Assembly (NCBI GenBank): GCA_947449035.1
Contig: CANFQC010000008.1
Span: forward strand, 1 to 64,000
Direction: 5' to 3'
DNA length: 64,000 nucleotides
Source: Actinomycetota bacterium
Lineage (GTDB): Bacteria > Actinomycetota > Actinomycetes > S36-B12
Positions within the stretch are counted from its first letter, which is position 1, and each line of letters begins with the position of its first letter. Positions 41,968-50,375 of the stretch are shown in pieces. The position numbers and the translations under genes are program-made. The notes beneath the pieces are model-generated. The model did not search any database, was not told where the DNA came from, and was given only the letters and a program-made list of their open reading frames with translations.

Positions 41968-43200
41968 ATGCGCCGAGATCAGTTCATCGCGCGAAAGGTC
42001 GTCACTAGCGCGCTGCTTGTTTTGGCTTCGGTGCTGGGTGTAAGCGCGCTCGCGCCCCAGGCGATGGCCGTGACCACGCAGGCCGTTCTAGCGCCCAACA
42101 CTGCCAATCAGGTCGTCACCTTGCCCGCGGTGACCGGATTCGCGTCTTCGGATGTTCTCCTAGTCGGAGTCTCGCTCAATGGCGCGCCTGTCGGAACGTC
42201 ATTGAGTTTCACATCAACCACCGGACTCACTCCGGCATACGGATACTCATTCACTGCCGGCATGCAGGAGATCAGTTTCGTCGGAACACAGGCGAGCGTG
42301 AATGCAACGCTGGCCTCGGCGCTGATCTCCACCGGCGTGGCCGAGGGCGCTTTCACGATCCACGTCGGTGCCGTCCTGAACTCTCCGAATGTCTACTACC
42401 TGCCCTCGAGCGGCAGCTTCTACGAATTCGCCTCCGGAGACGTCTCGTGGACATCCGCACGAGCGAGCGCAGCGACTGCCGTGTTCTGGGGCTCGACCGG
42501 TCATCTTTCGAACATCACCAGCTCCCACGAGAACGATTTCATCAGCTGTCATGTCAATGCCCAGAACGTCTGGATCGGCGCGAGCGACTCGGCTCAGGAG
42601 GGAACCTGGATCTGGGTCGATGGCGCGGAATCAGGCACACAGTTCTGGCAAGGCGACTCGTCCGGCAGTACGACGCAGCCATGGAATTTCGCATCATGGG
42701 CAATCGGTCAGCCGAGCACAGATAACGCGGGGAACGACTACGGCGTCACGAATTGGCGCGGCACCAACGGGTTCTGGAATGCCGTGCCTAACCGACCTGA
42801 TCGCACGATGAACGGATACCTCGTTGAGTTCGCCGGGCCATTCACTGGCGTGTTCACGGATCAGCTGACTGTTGCTGTCGGCGGGGGTGACTACGCAATC
42901 TCGGATGTTGCGCCGCCGAACACCGCATGCGATTCGGGCGCGATCACTCCCGATGCCGTTGTAGTCACCCCGAGCACGGGATGGTTGCAGTCCTATGCAA
43001 GGACTAAGGGCGCTGAATGCGCGCGGAGTTGGAGTCCCTCGTGGGCGGTATGGGCTGTGCCCGTGAGCGGCGGGTCGGTATGTAATCGGGGCGTGTACTG
43101 GAGCGGTACTCAATGGATGCAAAATCCTGACCTGGGCTGGGGAAACTTCGATTCTGCGCTTTCTGGTCCGTGGGATGGTCTCTCCGCGCCACCTGGCTGA
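41968..43200 (+). CDS. secreted C-type-lectin-like domain protein with C-terminal W/C motif
   Basis: Signal peptide; GHLSNITSSHENDFI...WIGASDSAQEGTWIWVDGAESGTQFW...WAIGQPS...GNDYGVTNW...GFWNAVP...YLVEFAG. Confidence 0.82.
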   Translation: MRRDQFIARKVVTSALLVLASVLGVSALAPQAMAVTTQAVLAPNTANQVVTLPAVTGFASSDVLLVGVSLNGAPVGTSLSFTSTTGLTPAYGYSFTAGMQEISFVGTQASVNATLASALISTGVAEGAFTIHVGAVLNSPNVYYLPSSGSFYEFASGDVSWTSARASAATAVFWGSTGHLSNITSSHENDFISCHVNAQNVWIGASDSAQEGTWIWVDGAESGTQFWQGDSSGSTTQPWNFASWAIGQPSTDNAGNDYGVTNWRGTNGFWNAVPNRPDRTMNGYLVEFAGPFTGVFTDQLTVAVGGGDYAISDVAPPNTACDSGAITPDAVVVTPSTGWLQSYARTKGAECARSWSPSWAVWAVPVSGGSVCNRGVYWSGTQWMQNPDLGWGNFDSALSGPWDGLSAPPG

Positions 43201-43280
43201 CGTCGCACGACGACAAATATTTCTGACGGGGGAGCTACTGCGGCCTGTCCATCGGAAAGTGGAAACCAGCTCTTGGCCGT

Positions 43281-43943
43281 TCAGCTCCCGTAGGCGGGCA
43301 GGAACTTGTTGCACACGTACCCGCCCTTGCCGCCGTTAGGCCAGGTGTCCCAGGAGTCGGTGTAGCCATCCGGGCAGGTAGCGGTGGCTGATGCCCGGCC
43401 GATGGCCTGTTGCCACATCGGGATGGCTGCCGTTGTTTCTTCTGGCAACGTTACTGGGACCAGAACGTCATTGGCGGAGTCCCATACCCACACAGTCGCG
43501 CCTGATAGCGACGAGTTGGTAGTCGTGTATCCGCTGCCCCAGGACACCGTAATGACATCACCGGAATGAGCGGAAGTACTGGCGTCCACAAATAGGAAGG
43601 CGCCGTCCCCTTCGGTGTCGTCGCCCGAGAACGCCCTGCTTTGGCAGGACCTAATCGTTTGCGGGACCAAGTTATAGCTCAAGGTAATTCCGTAATCGAC
43701 GCAGTGACTTGGGTCATTGCCAGTCCAGGTGTTTGACGTGAAAAACGCGGTTGGCAGGTCAATCTCGGCCCAGTTCGCATCACCAGTGAGTGTGGTGGAC
43801 GCACTTCCCGAAACCGCCACTCCTGATGCAAATGACGCGAACTGCGCTGTCTCATTTGCCGCGAAGGCGACCGGAGCTAAACCCACGCCGCGCGAAGATG
43901 CCTGTTCTAGAGGCGATCGTGAGGTACTTTCCCATCGTGTCAT
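43281..43943 (-). CDS. secreted protein with C-terminal W/C motif
   Basis: Ends AIGRASATATCPDGYTDSWDTWPNGGKGGYVCNK; signal peptide partly disrupted or misframed. Confidence 0.65.
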   Translation of the reverse strand: MTRWESTSRSPLEQASSRGVGLAPVAFAANETAQFASFASGVAVSGSASTTLTGDANWAEIDLPTAFFTSNTWTGNDPSHCVDYGITLSYNLVPQTIRSCQSRAFSGDDTEGDGAFLFVDASTSAHSGDVITVSWGSGYTTTNSSLSGATVWVWDSANDVLVPVTLPEETTAAIPMWQQAIGRASATATCPDGYTDSWDTWPNGGKGGYVCNKFLPAYGS

Positions 43944-44007
43944 TCCTCCCTTTGTGGGGGACTGGCCGACTGGATGTTCTTAGTGGCTGGGATGCGAGGA
44001 GTTCGTA

Positions 44008-45213
44008 ATGCGCAGGTTATTGGTAACGGTTGCCTCGATTGCTGCGCTCGTTGTTCCTGGGGTCTGGTCCAGTCCGGTTGCATTAGCGTCAGTCGGGGAT
44101 GTCACCTTCACCAACAAGACCACCCTCGACGGACTCGGAAACGACCGAACGTACGGCGTGTTTGCCGCCGGTGGCACGGTATATGCCGCAACTTCCGCGG
44201 GCCTGAGTATCTCCACCGATGGCGGGGCGTCGTTCACCAACAAGACCACGGGCAGTGGACTTGGCGACAACCAGGTAAACGGCGTTTATGTCGCCGGAGG
44301 CACGATCTATGTCGCCACCGGCGGGGGTCTGAGTATTTCCACGGATGGCGGCGCCTCCTTCATCAACAAGACCACCACTAGCGGACTCGCCGACAATTAC
44401 GTGTATTGCGTTTATGCCTCCGGTGACACGATCTACGCAGGCACATCCTCGGGCTTGAGTATCTCCACGGATGGCGGGACGTCATTTACGACCAAGACCG
44501 CCATCGCCAATGGACTTGGCGATGACTATGTGTACGGCGTTTTTGCCGCAGGTGGCGTGATTTACGCTGCTACCAACGCGGGCTTGAGTATCTCGGCAGA
44601 TGGCGGCACGTCGTTCACCAACAAGACCACCATCAGTGGACTCGGTGACAACGTCGTGAACGGCGTTTTTGCCGGGGGTGGCGTGATTTACGCCGCCACC
44701 TTCGCAGGCTTGAGTATCTCCACGGATGGCGCGGCATCCTTCATCAACAAGCCCGTCGGGAGCGGATTCGGGAACGACAGTGCGTACAGCGTGTACGCCT
44801 CTGGCGCCACTGTCTACGTCGGTACCGCCTCAGGCTTGAGTATTTCCACAGATAGCGGGACTTCCTTTACCAACTACACGACCACGAGCGGACTCGGAAA
44901 TGACACCGTGCCGGGCGTGTATGCGGACGACAGCACGATCTACGCCGCTACCGCCGGAGGGTTGGGTATCTCCCATTCCTTCGCGGCTGTTGGGAGCGAT
45001 GTGCCAGTCGCACCAATGCAGGCATACGGGCGAGGAGCCGACGGAAAATGCGACAGCAATGCACCTTCGTGGGTGAACTGGTCCGGGGTTGCTGACAAGC
45101 AATACGCGGCTTGGGTTACGAGCTGGCAGTGGTGGCCGAATAACGGAACTGGCGGATATGTATGTGTACGCCAGCCGTACTACACCACGAGCAACGCTTG
45201 GGCCGTTCAGTAA
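44008..45213 (+). CDS. secreted seven-repeat beta-propeller-like protein with C-terminal W/C motif
   Basis: Signal peptide then seven ~42-aa repeats (SFTNKTTxSGLGDNxVxGVYAxGxTIYAATxxGLSISTDGGT). Confidence 0.88.
   Translation: MRRLLVTVASIAALVVPGVWSSPVALASVGDVTFTNKTTLDGLGNDRTYGVFAAGGTVYAATSAGLSISTDGGASFTNKTTGSGLGDNQVNGVYVAGGTIYVATGGGLSISTDGGASFINKTTTSGLADNYVYCVYASGDTIYAGTSSGLSISTDGGTSFTTKTAIANGLGDDYVYGVFAAGGVIYAATNAGLSISADGGTSFTNKTTISGLGDNVVNGVFAGGGVIYAATFAGLSISTDGAASFINKPVGSGFGNDSAYSVYASGATVYVGTASGLSISTDSGTSFTNYTTTSGLGNDTVPGVYADDSTIYAATAGGLGISHSFAAVGSDVPVAPMQAYGRGADGKCDSNAPSWVNWSGVADKQYAAWVTSWQWWPNNGTGGYVCVRQPYYTTSNAWAVQ
44101..44988 (+). repeat. seven tandem ~126-bp coding repeats
   Basis: Repeat lengths 43,42,42,43,42,42,42 aa counted directly from the translation. 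Confidence 0.9.
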
Positions 45214-45273
45214 CGCATTGGTATTCTCTTCGCCCTGAGTTTGCCTGAACGACGGTTCTTGGCGTAGTGACAC

Positions 45274-46278
45274 CTACCGTGGGTTGACCTCGGCACTTTG
45301 CAGAGAAGGTATTACCTCATTCAGTACGTCAACCACTTGCTGCACATGGGGATGCATCAGAACGCTGCCGTGATTGCCCGCGGCCTCAAGCACAGTGATG
45401 TGCGGTGTAAGCCCCATCCATGTTGCGGCGGCGCGCGAATCTGCGACTTGGAGCACCGTGATCGGGAAGTCCGCGGGCGCAGGTCGGTAACGTCTTCGAG
45501 CGCGTGCAGCGATGCCGCCAATCAGTCGATAGCGATCTGCCCCGGCTGGCACGGTGCGCACCGTTCGGTTGTAGTAGGCGTATCGCAAGCGTTCGCGAAA
45601 CTCACTGATTCTGCTCTGTAATCGAGCTGGGTCCAACTGCCGCGTTGACACCACTTTCGTCCGAAGCGTTCGGTCGTACACCAGGTAGGAATCAATCATG
45701 ATGACATGGGTGAGGCGACCGTCACGTCGCAACAGCTGAGCACATTCGTAAGCGGGGACACCACCAGCTGAGTACGCGACCATGACGACTGGTCCCTCTG
45801 GTTGATACTGCCGAACCTGGTCGTACAGATCGGCTCCGGCTTCGGGAATGCTTCGAGCGACTCTGCCCTGATTGTGCATCCCCTCCGGTTCGATGACCAC
45901 GACTGGTTGATGCGATGGGAGTGAATCAATCAGAGCCGCGAACGCCAATCCGGTTCCAGCTGGAGCACTGACGCAGTGAATGGGCGGGAGTGTTCCTGAA
46001 TCATGGAAAAGCAGGCTTGCTGACTGCCGCAGTGGGGGCGTCCGCAGTATGTGCGCGGCAATGGCGGCAGAAGTTCGATACGTCAGAAAGATCGTTGGGT
46101 CAATGTCAGCGAGTCCCGCTTCGGAACACGCCTCAGCGAGTTCCAAAGCGTTGAGTGAGTCGAAGCCGGCATCCCAGAGGTCATCGTCAAGCCGCAGATC
46201 CTCCCGCATCATCTCCACGCGAGCAGCGCTCAGCACGAAGGACTGGAGCTCGTGCAGCGGGCGAAGCGGTTCAGTCAT
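45274..46278 (-). CDS. stand-alone acyl/peptidyl carrier protein-thioesterase didomain protein
   Basis: Carrier motif LWDAGFDSLNALELAE (Ppant Ser), alpha/beta hydrolase TE with VAYSAGG, MIDS, GNHGSVL. Confidence 0.85.
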   Translation of the reverse strand: MTEPLRPLHELQSFVLSAARVEMMREDLRLDDDLWDAGFDSLNALELAEACSEAGLADIDPTIFLTYRTSAAIAAHILRTPPLRQSASLLFHDSGTLPPIHCVSAPAGTGLAFAALIDSLPSHQPVVVIEPEGMHNQGRVARSIPEAGADLYDQVRQYQPEGPVVMVAYSAGGVPAYECAQLLRRDGRLTHVIMIDSYLVYDRTLRTKVVSTRQLDPARLQSRISEFRERLRYAYYNRTVRTVPAGADRYRLIGGIAARARRRYRPAPADFPITVLQVADSRAAATWMGLTPHITVLEAAGNHGSVLMHPHVQQVVDVLNEVIPSLQSAEVNPR

Positions 46279-46447
46279 CGCTAGATTCTTCTCACGTCGT
46301 ATCAATGAATGGCTGATCAGGACGATAGTCGTGATTGAGCGTGACTTTGGTGAAGCGCGTCTTCGGGCTTCATTGGTCAGATGGGGTTAGGCGTCCTCGA
46401 CACGGCGTGTCATCGCGATGAGGGTTCGCGATTGCTCTATACATTGA

Positions 46448-46484
46448 CGAAGACCCCTCGAAGTATGAGTTCGAGGGGTCTTCG
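46448..46484. other. 15-bp perfect inverted repeat/hairpin in divergent intergenic region
   Basis: CGAAGACCCCTCGAA-gtatgag-TTCGAGGGGTCTTCG. Confidence 0.75.
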
Positions 46485-46910
46485 CGTTGGCTGCTCGAGT
46501 TCCGTCCGATTTCTCGGGGCCTGCGCCGGATGCTGTCCGTCGCCGCTCGCCTCGCGTTTCCGCGCTGCCGTCTCTCTGTACCGCCTCAGCCCTTCTTCGC
46601 GGCCACCCCACCAGCATGTGGTGCCCCGGACCTTCCCCGGGCGGGCCTTCGATCTTGGTACTGACCCTCGCCTTGCGGCTCGGTAGGAGATTTCTACCCC
46701 CGCGATACGAGCCGTGCAAGAGTTTTTTCCAAGAAATTCAAAAAATTTTTTCTTTCATCGCTACTCCAGCAACGTTGATACGAATACGTCACATCAGCAT
46801 CACGCATGCACGGATTCACGGGACATGCTGATGCTTCGATCGATGCTCATTCTCGCTAGCCTTGGTCGACCGGGACATGACCCGCGCTCAGGACCCGCAG
46901 GGGGAGTGAC

Positions 46911-49094
46911 ATGAGATTCGAGCGCTTGGGCCATTGGATCTTTCGTCATCGCCGATCGACTCTGGCTGTCGGCACCGTTCTCCTCGTGATTGCGGGCGTG
47001 GTCGGCTTTGGTGTCTTCCCACGACTGCTAGGTGGGGGATACGACGATCCCAACTCAGACTCTGCTGCAGTCGCTCGAATCCTTCAGGATGAGTTCGGAT
47101 CGCCGGATTCCGACCTGGTCATCGACTTGGCATTTCCGGGTTCCGCGGCGACACCTGAGGCTGCTGCTGCGGGTACGGCTCTGAGCACTCGAATCGCCGA
47201 TGTGTCTGACGTACTTCGAGTGACTGATTACTGGTCAACGGGTGCGACTGCGTTGCTCAGCGCTGACGGAAACTCGTCAGTGATCCTCGTGACCTTCGAC
47301 CCAAATGCCCCCCGACAACCGTCAGAGATCACCGACGAGATCTATTCGATGGTCGACTCGGCGAAGGCATCGGGCGAACTCGCGGGAGCGACTGCCTACA
47401 TCGGCGGTATTCAGGCTGTGTTCAAGTCGATCAATGGACAGATCAGCAAGGATCTCGCGAAGTCTGAGTCCATTGCTGTGCCGATCTCGCTGGTGCTGCT
47501 TTTCATCATCTTCGGAAGTCTCGTAGCCGCAGGCATGCCACTTCTTGTCGCCGGCGCATCGATTCTCGGCAGTTTCTTCGTGCTCTACGTGATCTCACTC
47601 TTCACTGAGACGTCCGTATTCGGTCTCAATCTCGTGACCGGCCTCGGGCTGGGGTTGGGCATCGATTACGCGCTGCTCATCGTGAGCCGATTCCGCGAAG
47701 AGCTCTTGGTTCAGCCAAATGTCGAGTCGGCCGTGGCCCGAACAGTGGGCTCAGCTGGGCGCACGGTGTTCTTCTCCGGCTTCACCGTGGGCGTGACTCT
47801 CGCGGCACTGCTGTTCTTTCCGCAGTACTTCCTGCGTTCATTCGCCTACGCGGGTATCTCGGTTGTGGTCTTCGCGATGGTGGGCGCGATCTTGATGCTG
47901 CCGGCCGTGCTCTCCATGGTCGGCCCGAGAGTTAACTCTCTGCGCATTCGCAAGAACGTGGCACGACCGAGTTCAGGAAGGCGCTGGGCAGCACTTGCCA
48001 CCTTCATCATGAAATACCCGTGGCCAATCGCGCTTGCAGCCATTGCTTTGCTGGGCGTGTTGGCGTGGCCGGCTATGGGGGCCAAGTTCAATCAGGCCGA
48101 TGAGCGCACCTTGCCGGTCACCGATTCCACCGTGGTAGCGATCGCCCAGCTGACAGATAACTTCCCCCAATTGGGAGCGTCACCGATCGAGATCATGCTG
48201 CCGGCCGGCGTGGATGCATCAGCGGTGGCTGATTACGCGACTCGCCTTTCGCAGGTGGCGACGATCAAGGTCGTGACGACCCAAGGTGGCACTTATTCAG
48301 ACGGCGCCCGGGTGGGAGATTCCTTGCCCACGGTGACCTACCTGTCGCCGCAGCATGAGCGGCTGCTTGCGTATTCGTCGGAGCGTTCGCGGAGCCCCGC
48401 AGGTGAAGTGGTGATTGCCGATGTCCGGGCGACCGCGCCACCCGTCGAGGGTGTGCTCGTGGGCGGCGTGGGAGCCGCGTACACCGATTCGCAGCATGGC
48501 ATCGGCAAGGCGCTGCCTTGGGCCATCGCCTGGGTGCTCGCGACCGTGCTGATCCTGGTCTTCCTCTTCACTGGCAGCGTGCTGCTGCCGATTAAGGCCG
48601 TGATCCTTAACATGCTGAGTCTCGCAGCCACCATGGGCGTGTTGGTCTGGGTTTTCCAGGGGGAACACCTCACCTGGCTGGTCGGCACATTTGTCCCGAC
48701 GGGGGCCATCGACACATCAGTAGTCGTCCTCACGGCGATTGTGGCCTTCGGCCTGTCGATGGACTACGAGGTTTTCCTGCTTTCACGCATCAAGGAGGAA
48801 TACGAGCACACCGGCGACAACGTGAGCTCGGTCGCGCATGGTCTCGCGAAGTCAGCGGGCATCATTACGGCGGCTGCACTGTTGCTCGCCATCGTGTTCG
48901 CTGCGTTCTTGACCTCGTCTGTCACCTTGATCAAGGTCCTCGGTCTCGGTGTCGCAGTGGCGATCTTGCTTGATGCATCGATCGTGCGCGTGTTCTTGGT
49001 GCCTGCGTTCATGCGCATCGCAGGTTCAGCGAACTGGTGGGCGCCTCGACCTCTCAAGAAGATCTACCAACGATTCGGCCTGCACGACGTCTGA
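46911..49094 (+). CDS. MMPL/RND-family transporter
   Basis: 12-TM two-fold repeat, GLGLGLGIDYALLIVSRFREEL, FGLSMDYEVFLLSRIKEEY. Confidence 0.95.
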   Translation: MRFERLGHWIFRHRRSTLAVGTVLLVIAGVVGFGVFPRLLGGGYDDPNSDSAAVARILQDEFGSPDSDLVIDLAFPGSAATPEAAAAGTALSTRIADVSDVLRVTDYWSTGATALLSADGNSSVILVTFDPNAPRQPSEITDEIYSMVDSAKASGELAGATAYIGGIQAVFKSINGQISKDLAKSESIAVPISLVLLFIIFGSLVAAGMPLLVAGASILGSFFVLYVISLFTETSVFGLNLVTGLGLGLGIDYALLIVSRFREELLVQPNVESAVARTVGSAGRTVFFSGFTVGVTLAALLFFPQYFLRSFAYAGISVVVFAMVGAILMLPAVLSMVGPRVNSLRIRKNVARPSSGRRWAALATFIMKYPWPIALAAIALLGVLAWPAMGAKFNQADERTLPVTDSTVVAIAQLTDNFPQLGASPIEIMLPAGVDASAVADYATRLSQVATIKVVTTQGGTYSDGARVGDSLPTVTYLSPQHERLLAYSSERSRSPAGEVVIADVRATAPPVEGVLVGGVGAAYTDSQHGIGKALPWAIAWVLATVLILVFLFTGSVLLPIKAVILNMLSLAATMGVLVWVFQGEHLTWLVGTFVPTGAIDTSVVVLTAIVAFGLSMDYEVFLLSRIKEEYEHTGDNVSSVAHGLAKSAGIITAAALLLAIVFAAFLTSSVTLIKVLGLGVAVAILLDASIVRVFLVPAFMRIAGSANWWAPRPLKKIYQRFGLHDV

Positions 49095-49109
49095 GTCTTG
49101 CGGCGGAGA

Positions 49110-49385
49110 TTAGTCTGCGCAGGCGTGATTGGGGGTAGTCCAGTTGTATCCGCCCGCGACCAACTCGAGATCCGAGTCGCTCAACGCCGAACTGGCCGGG
49201 ATCACGAGATGGATATCGGTGGGGGATTCCTCGTGGATGGTGACGCGGACACTGTCAGGAACCTGCTGGCCGGCGAGCGACTCCAGTGCGGAGCGCGGAT
49301 CGCTCAACAGAGCCGCGCGAAACTGGGGGTCTTCGGCAATGCGGTCAGCGATTGCCTGATCAATGGTGGTGCGGTCAATGCTCAT
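49110..49385 (-). CDS. NHLP-leader-type RiPP precursor peptide
   Basis: IADRIAEDPQFRAALLSDPRSALESLAGQQVPDSVRVTIHEESPTDIHLVIPA...LSDSDLELVAGG | YNWTTPNHACAD; GGAG SD. Confidence 0.83.
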   Translation of the reverse strand: MSIDRTTIDQAIADRIAEDPQFRAALLSDPRSALESLAGQQVPDSVRVTIHEESPTDIHLVIPASSALSDSDLELVAGGYNWTTPNHACAD

Positions 49386-49577
49386 GACGTCTCCGAGGTA
49401 GCAGGTGTTCCGGTCAGACGAGTGAAGCCTACGTCGGCGTTCCCGTTTTCGTTCGTTCTGAGGGCGTGCATGAGGGGTACCAGGGCAAGTCGTGAATAAC
49501 CCCCGCCTTCATTCAGAAATCCCCCTTCGTGCCAGGTGTGCGCGACAGGAGGAACCCGATCGCCCTACGGTCCTCTC

Positions 49578-50375
49578 GTGACCGACTCTCGATCCCTCGA
49601 CCCATCCGATCACGGCCTTCGCAACCTCGCGGGGCACACATCGCGGGGTCAGCTGACCTCCCGCATCGTGATGATCGTCGTGGTCTATGTCGGCATCGTT
49701 CTTGCCTTCGGTACGTATGTGTTGCTCAACTCTGCACCGTCACCGGAGCATTGGCCCGCATACCTCGCGTGGGATCCCGTCACTCAAGCACTTGTGCAGC
49801 CCGCCACTGGTGACGGCGCCTACCAGACGTTCGTGCTCAAGTCGTGGCTCGACGAGAAGATCCCGTTCGTGCCGATCCTGGCGCTCCCGTACATCACCTA
49901 TCTCGTGATCGTGCCCTTCCTCGTTCCTGCGCTCAATCTCGTAGCTCGCTCAATGCGCCGGTTCCTGACCGTCGGTATCGCGCTGATCGTCAGCCAGCTG
50001 ATCCTGGACCTGTCGTACTGGCTCTTCCAGACGAACGTCCCGCGCACCGTCACTCCGCCGGACGACGTCTTCGGCTGGATGGTCCGCATGGTATGGGGCA
50101 ACGACCAACCATTCAACGGATACCCGAGTGCTCATTGCACCTGGGCGATGATCGGCATCCTCGCGCTCTGGCGGCTTCGTTCACGTTTCCCGAAGACCAG
50201 TTGGATTCTGATGCCCTGGTTGGCGTTGGTATTCCCGGCCACGGTCATGCTGCAGCAGCACTTCTTGATGGACGTTTACGCGGGGGTATTCGTGGGTTTT
50301 GCTACCTACTGGGCCGTGATGTTCGCGGTTGAGCGGCCGACCCTTGTTCCTCGAGGTGAAGCTCCGCTGCGCTAG
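49578..50375 (+). CDS. PAP2-superfamily membrane phosphatase/transferase
   Basis: GYPSAHCTWAMIG and MLQQHFLMDVYAGV motifs; GTG start assumed. Confidence 0.82.
   Translation: MTDSRSLDPSDHGLRNLAGHTSRGQLTSRIVMIVVVYVGIVLAFGTYVLLNSAPSPEHWPAYLAWDPVTQALVQPATGDGAYQTFVLKSWLDEKIPFVPILALPYITYLVIVPFLVPALNLVARSMRRFLTVGIALIVSQLILDLSYWLFQTNVPRTVTPPDDVFGWMVRMVWGNDQPFNGYPSAHCTWAMIGILALWRLRSRFPKTSWILMPWLALVFPATVMLQQHFLMDVYAGVFVGFATYWAVMFAVERPTLVPRGEAPLR

Noticed and set aside
41968-43200. CTL protein considered as a diversity-generating retroelement target
   Set aside because: No reverse transcriptase, accessory gene or template/variable repeat pair seen in the window
44101-44988. Tandem repeats considered as a CRISPR array or satellite DNA
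   Set aside because: Repeats are ~126 bp, in frame and encode a periodic protein; no short direct repeats with unique spacers and no cas genes
46387-46831. Overlapping ORFs in the ACP-TE/MMPL intergenic region considered as real genes
   Set aside because: No family resemblance, poor composition, and they run through strong hairpins and the AT-rich patch
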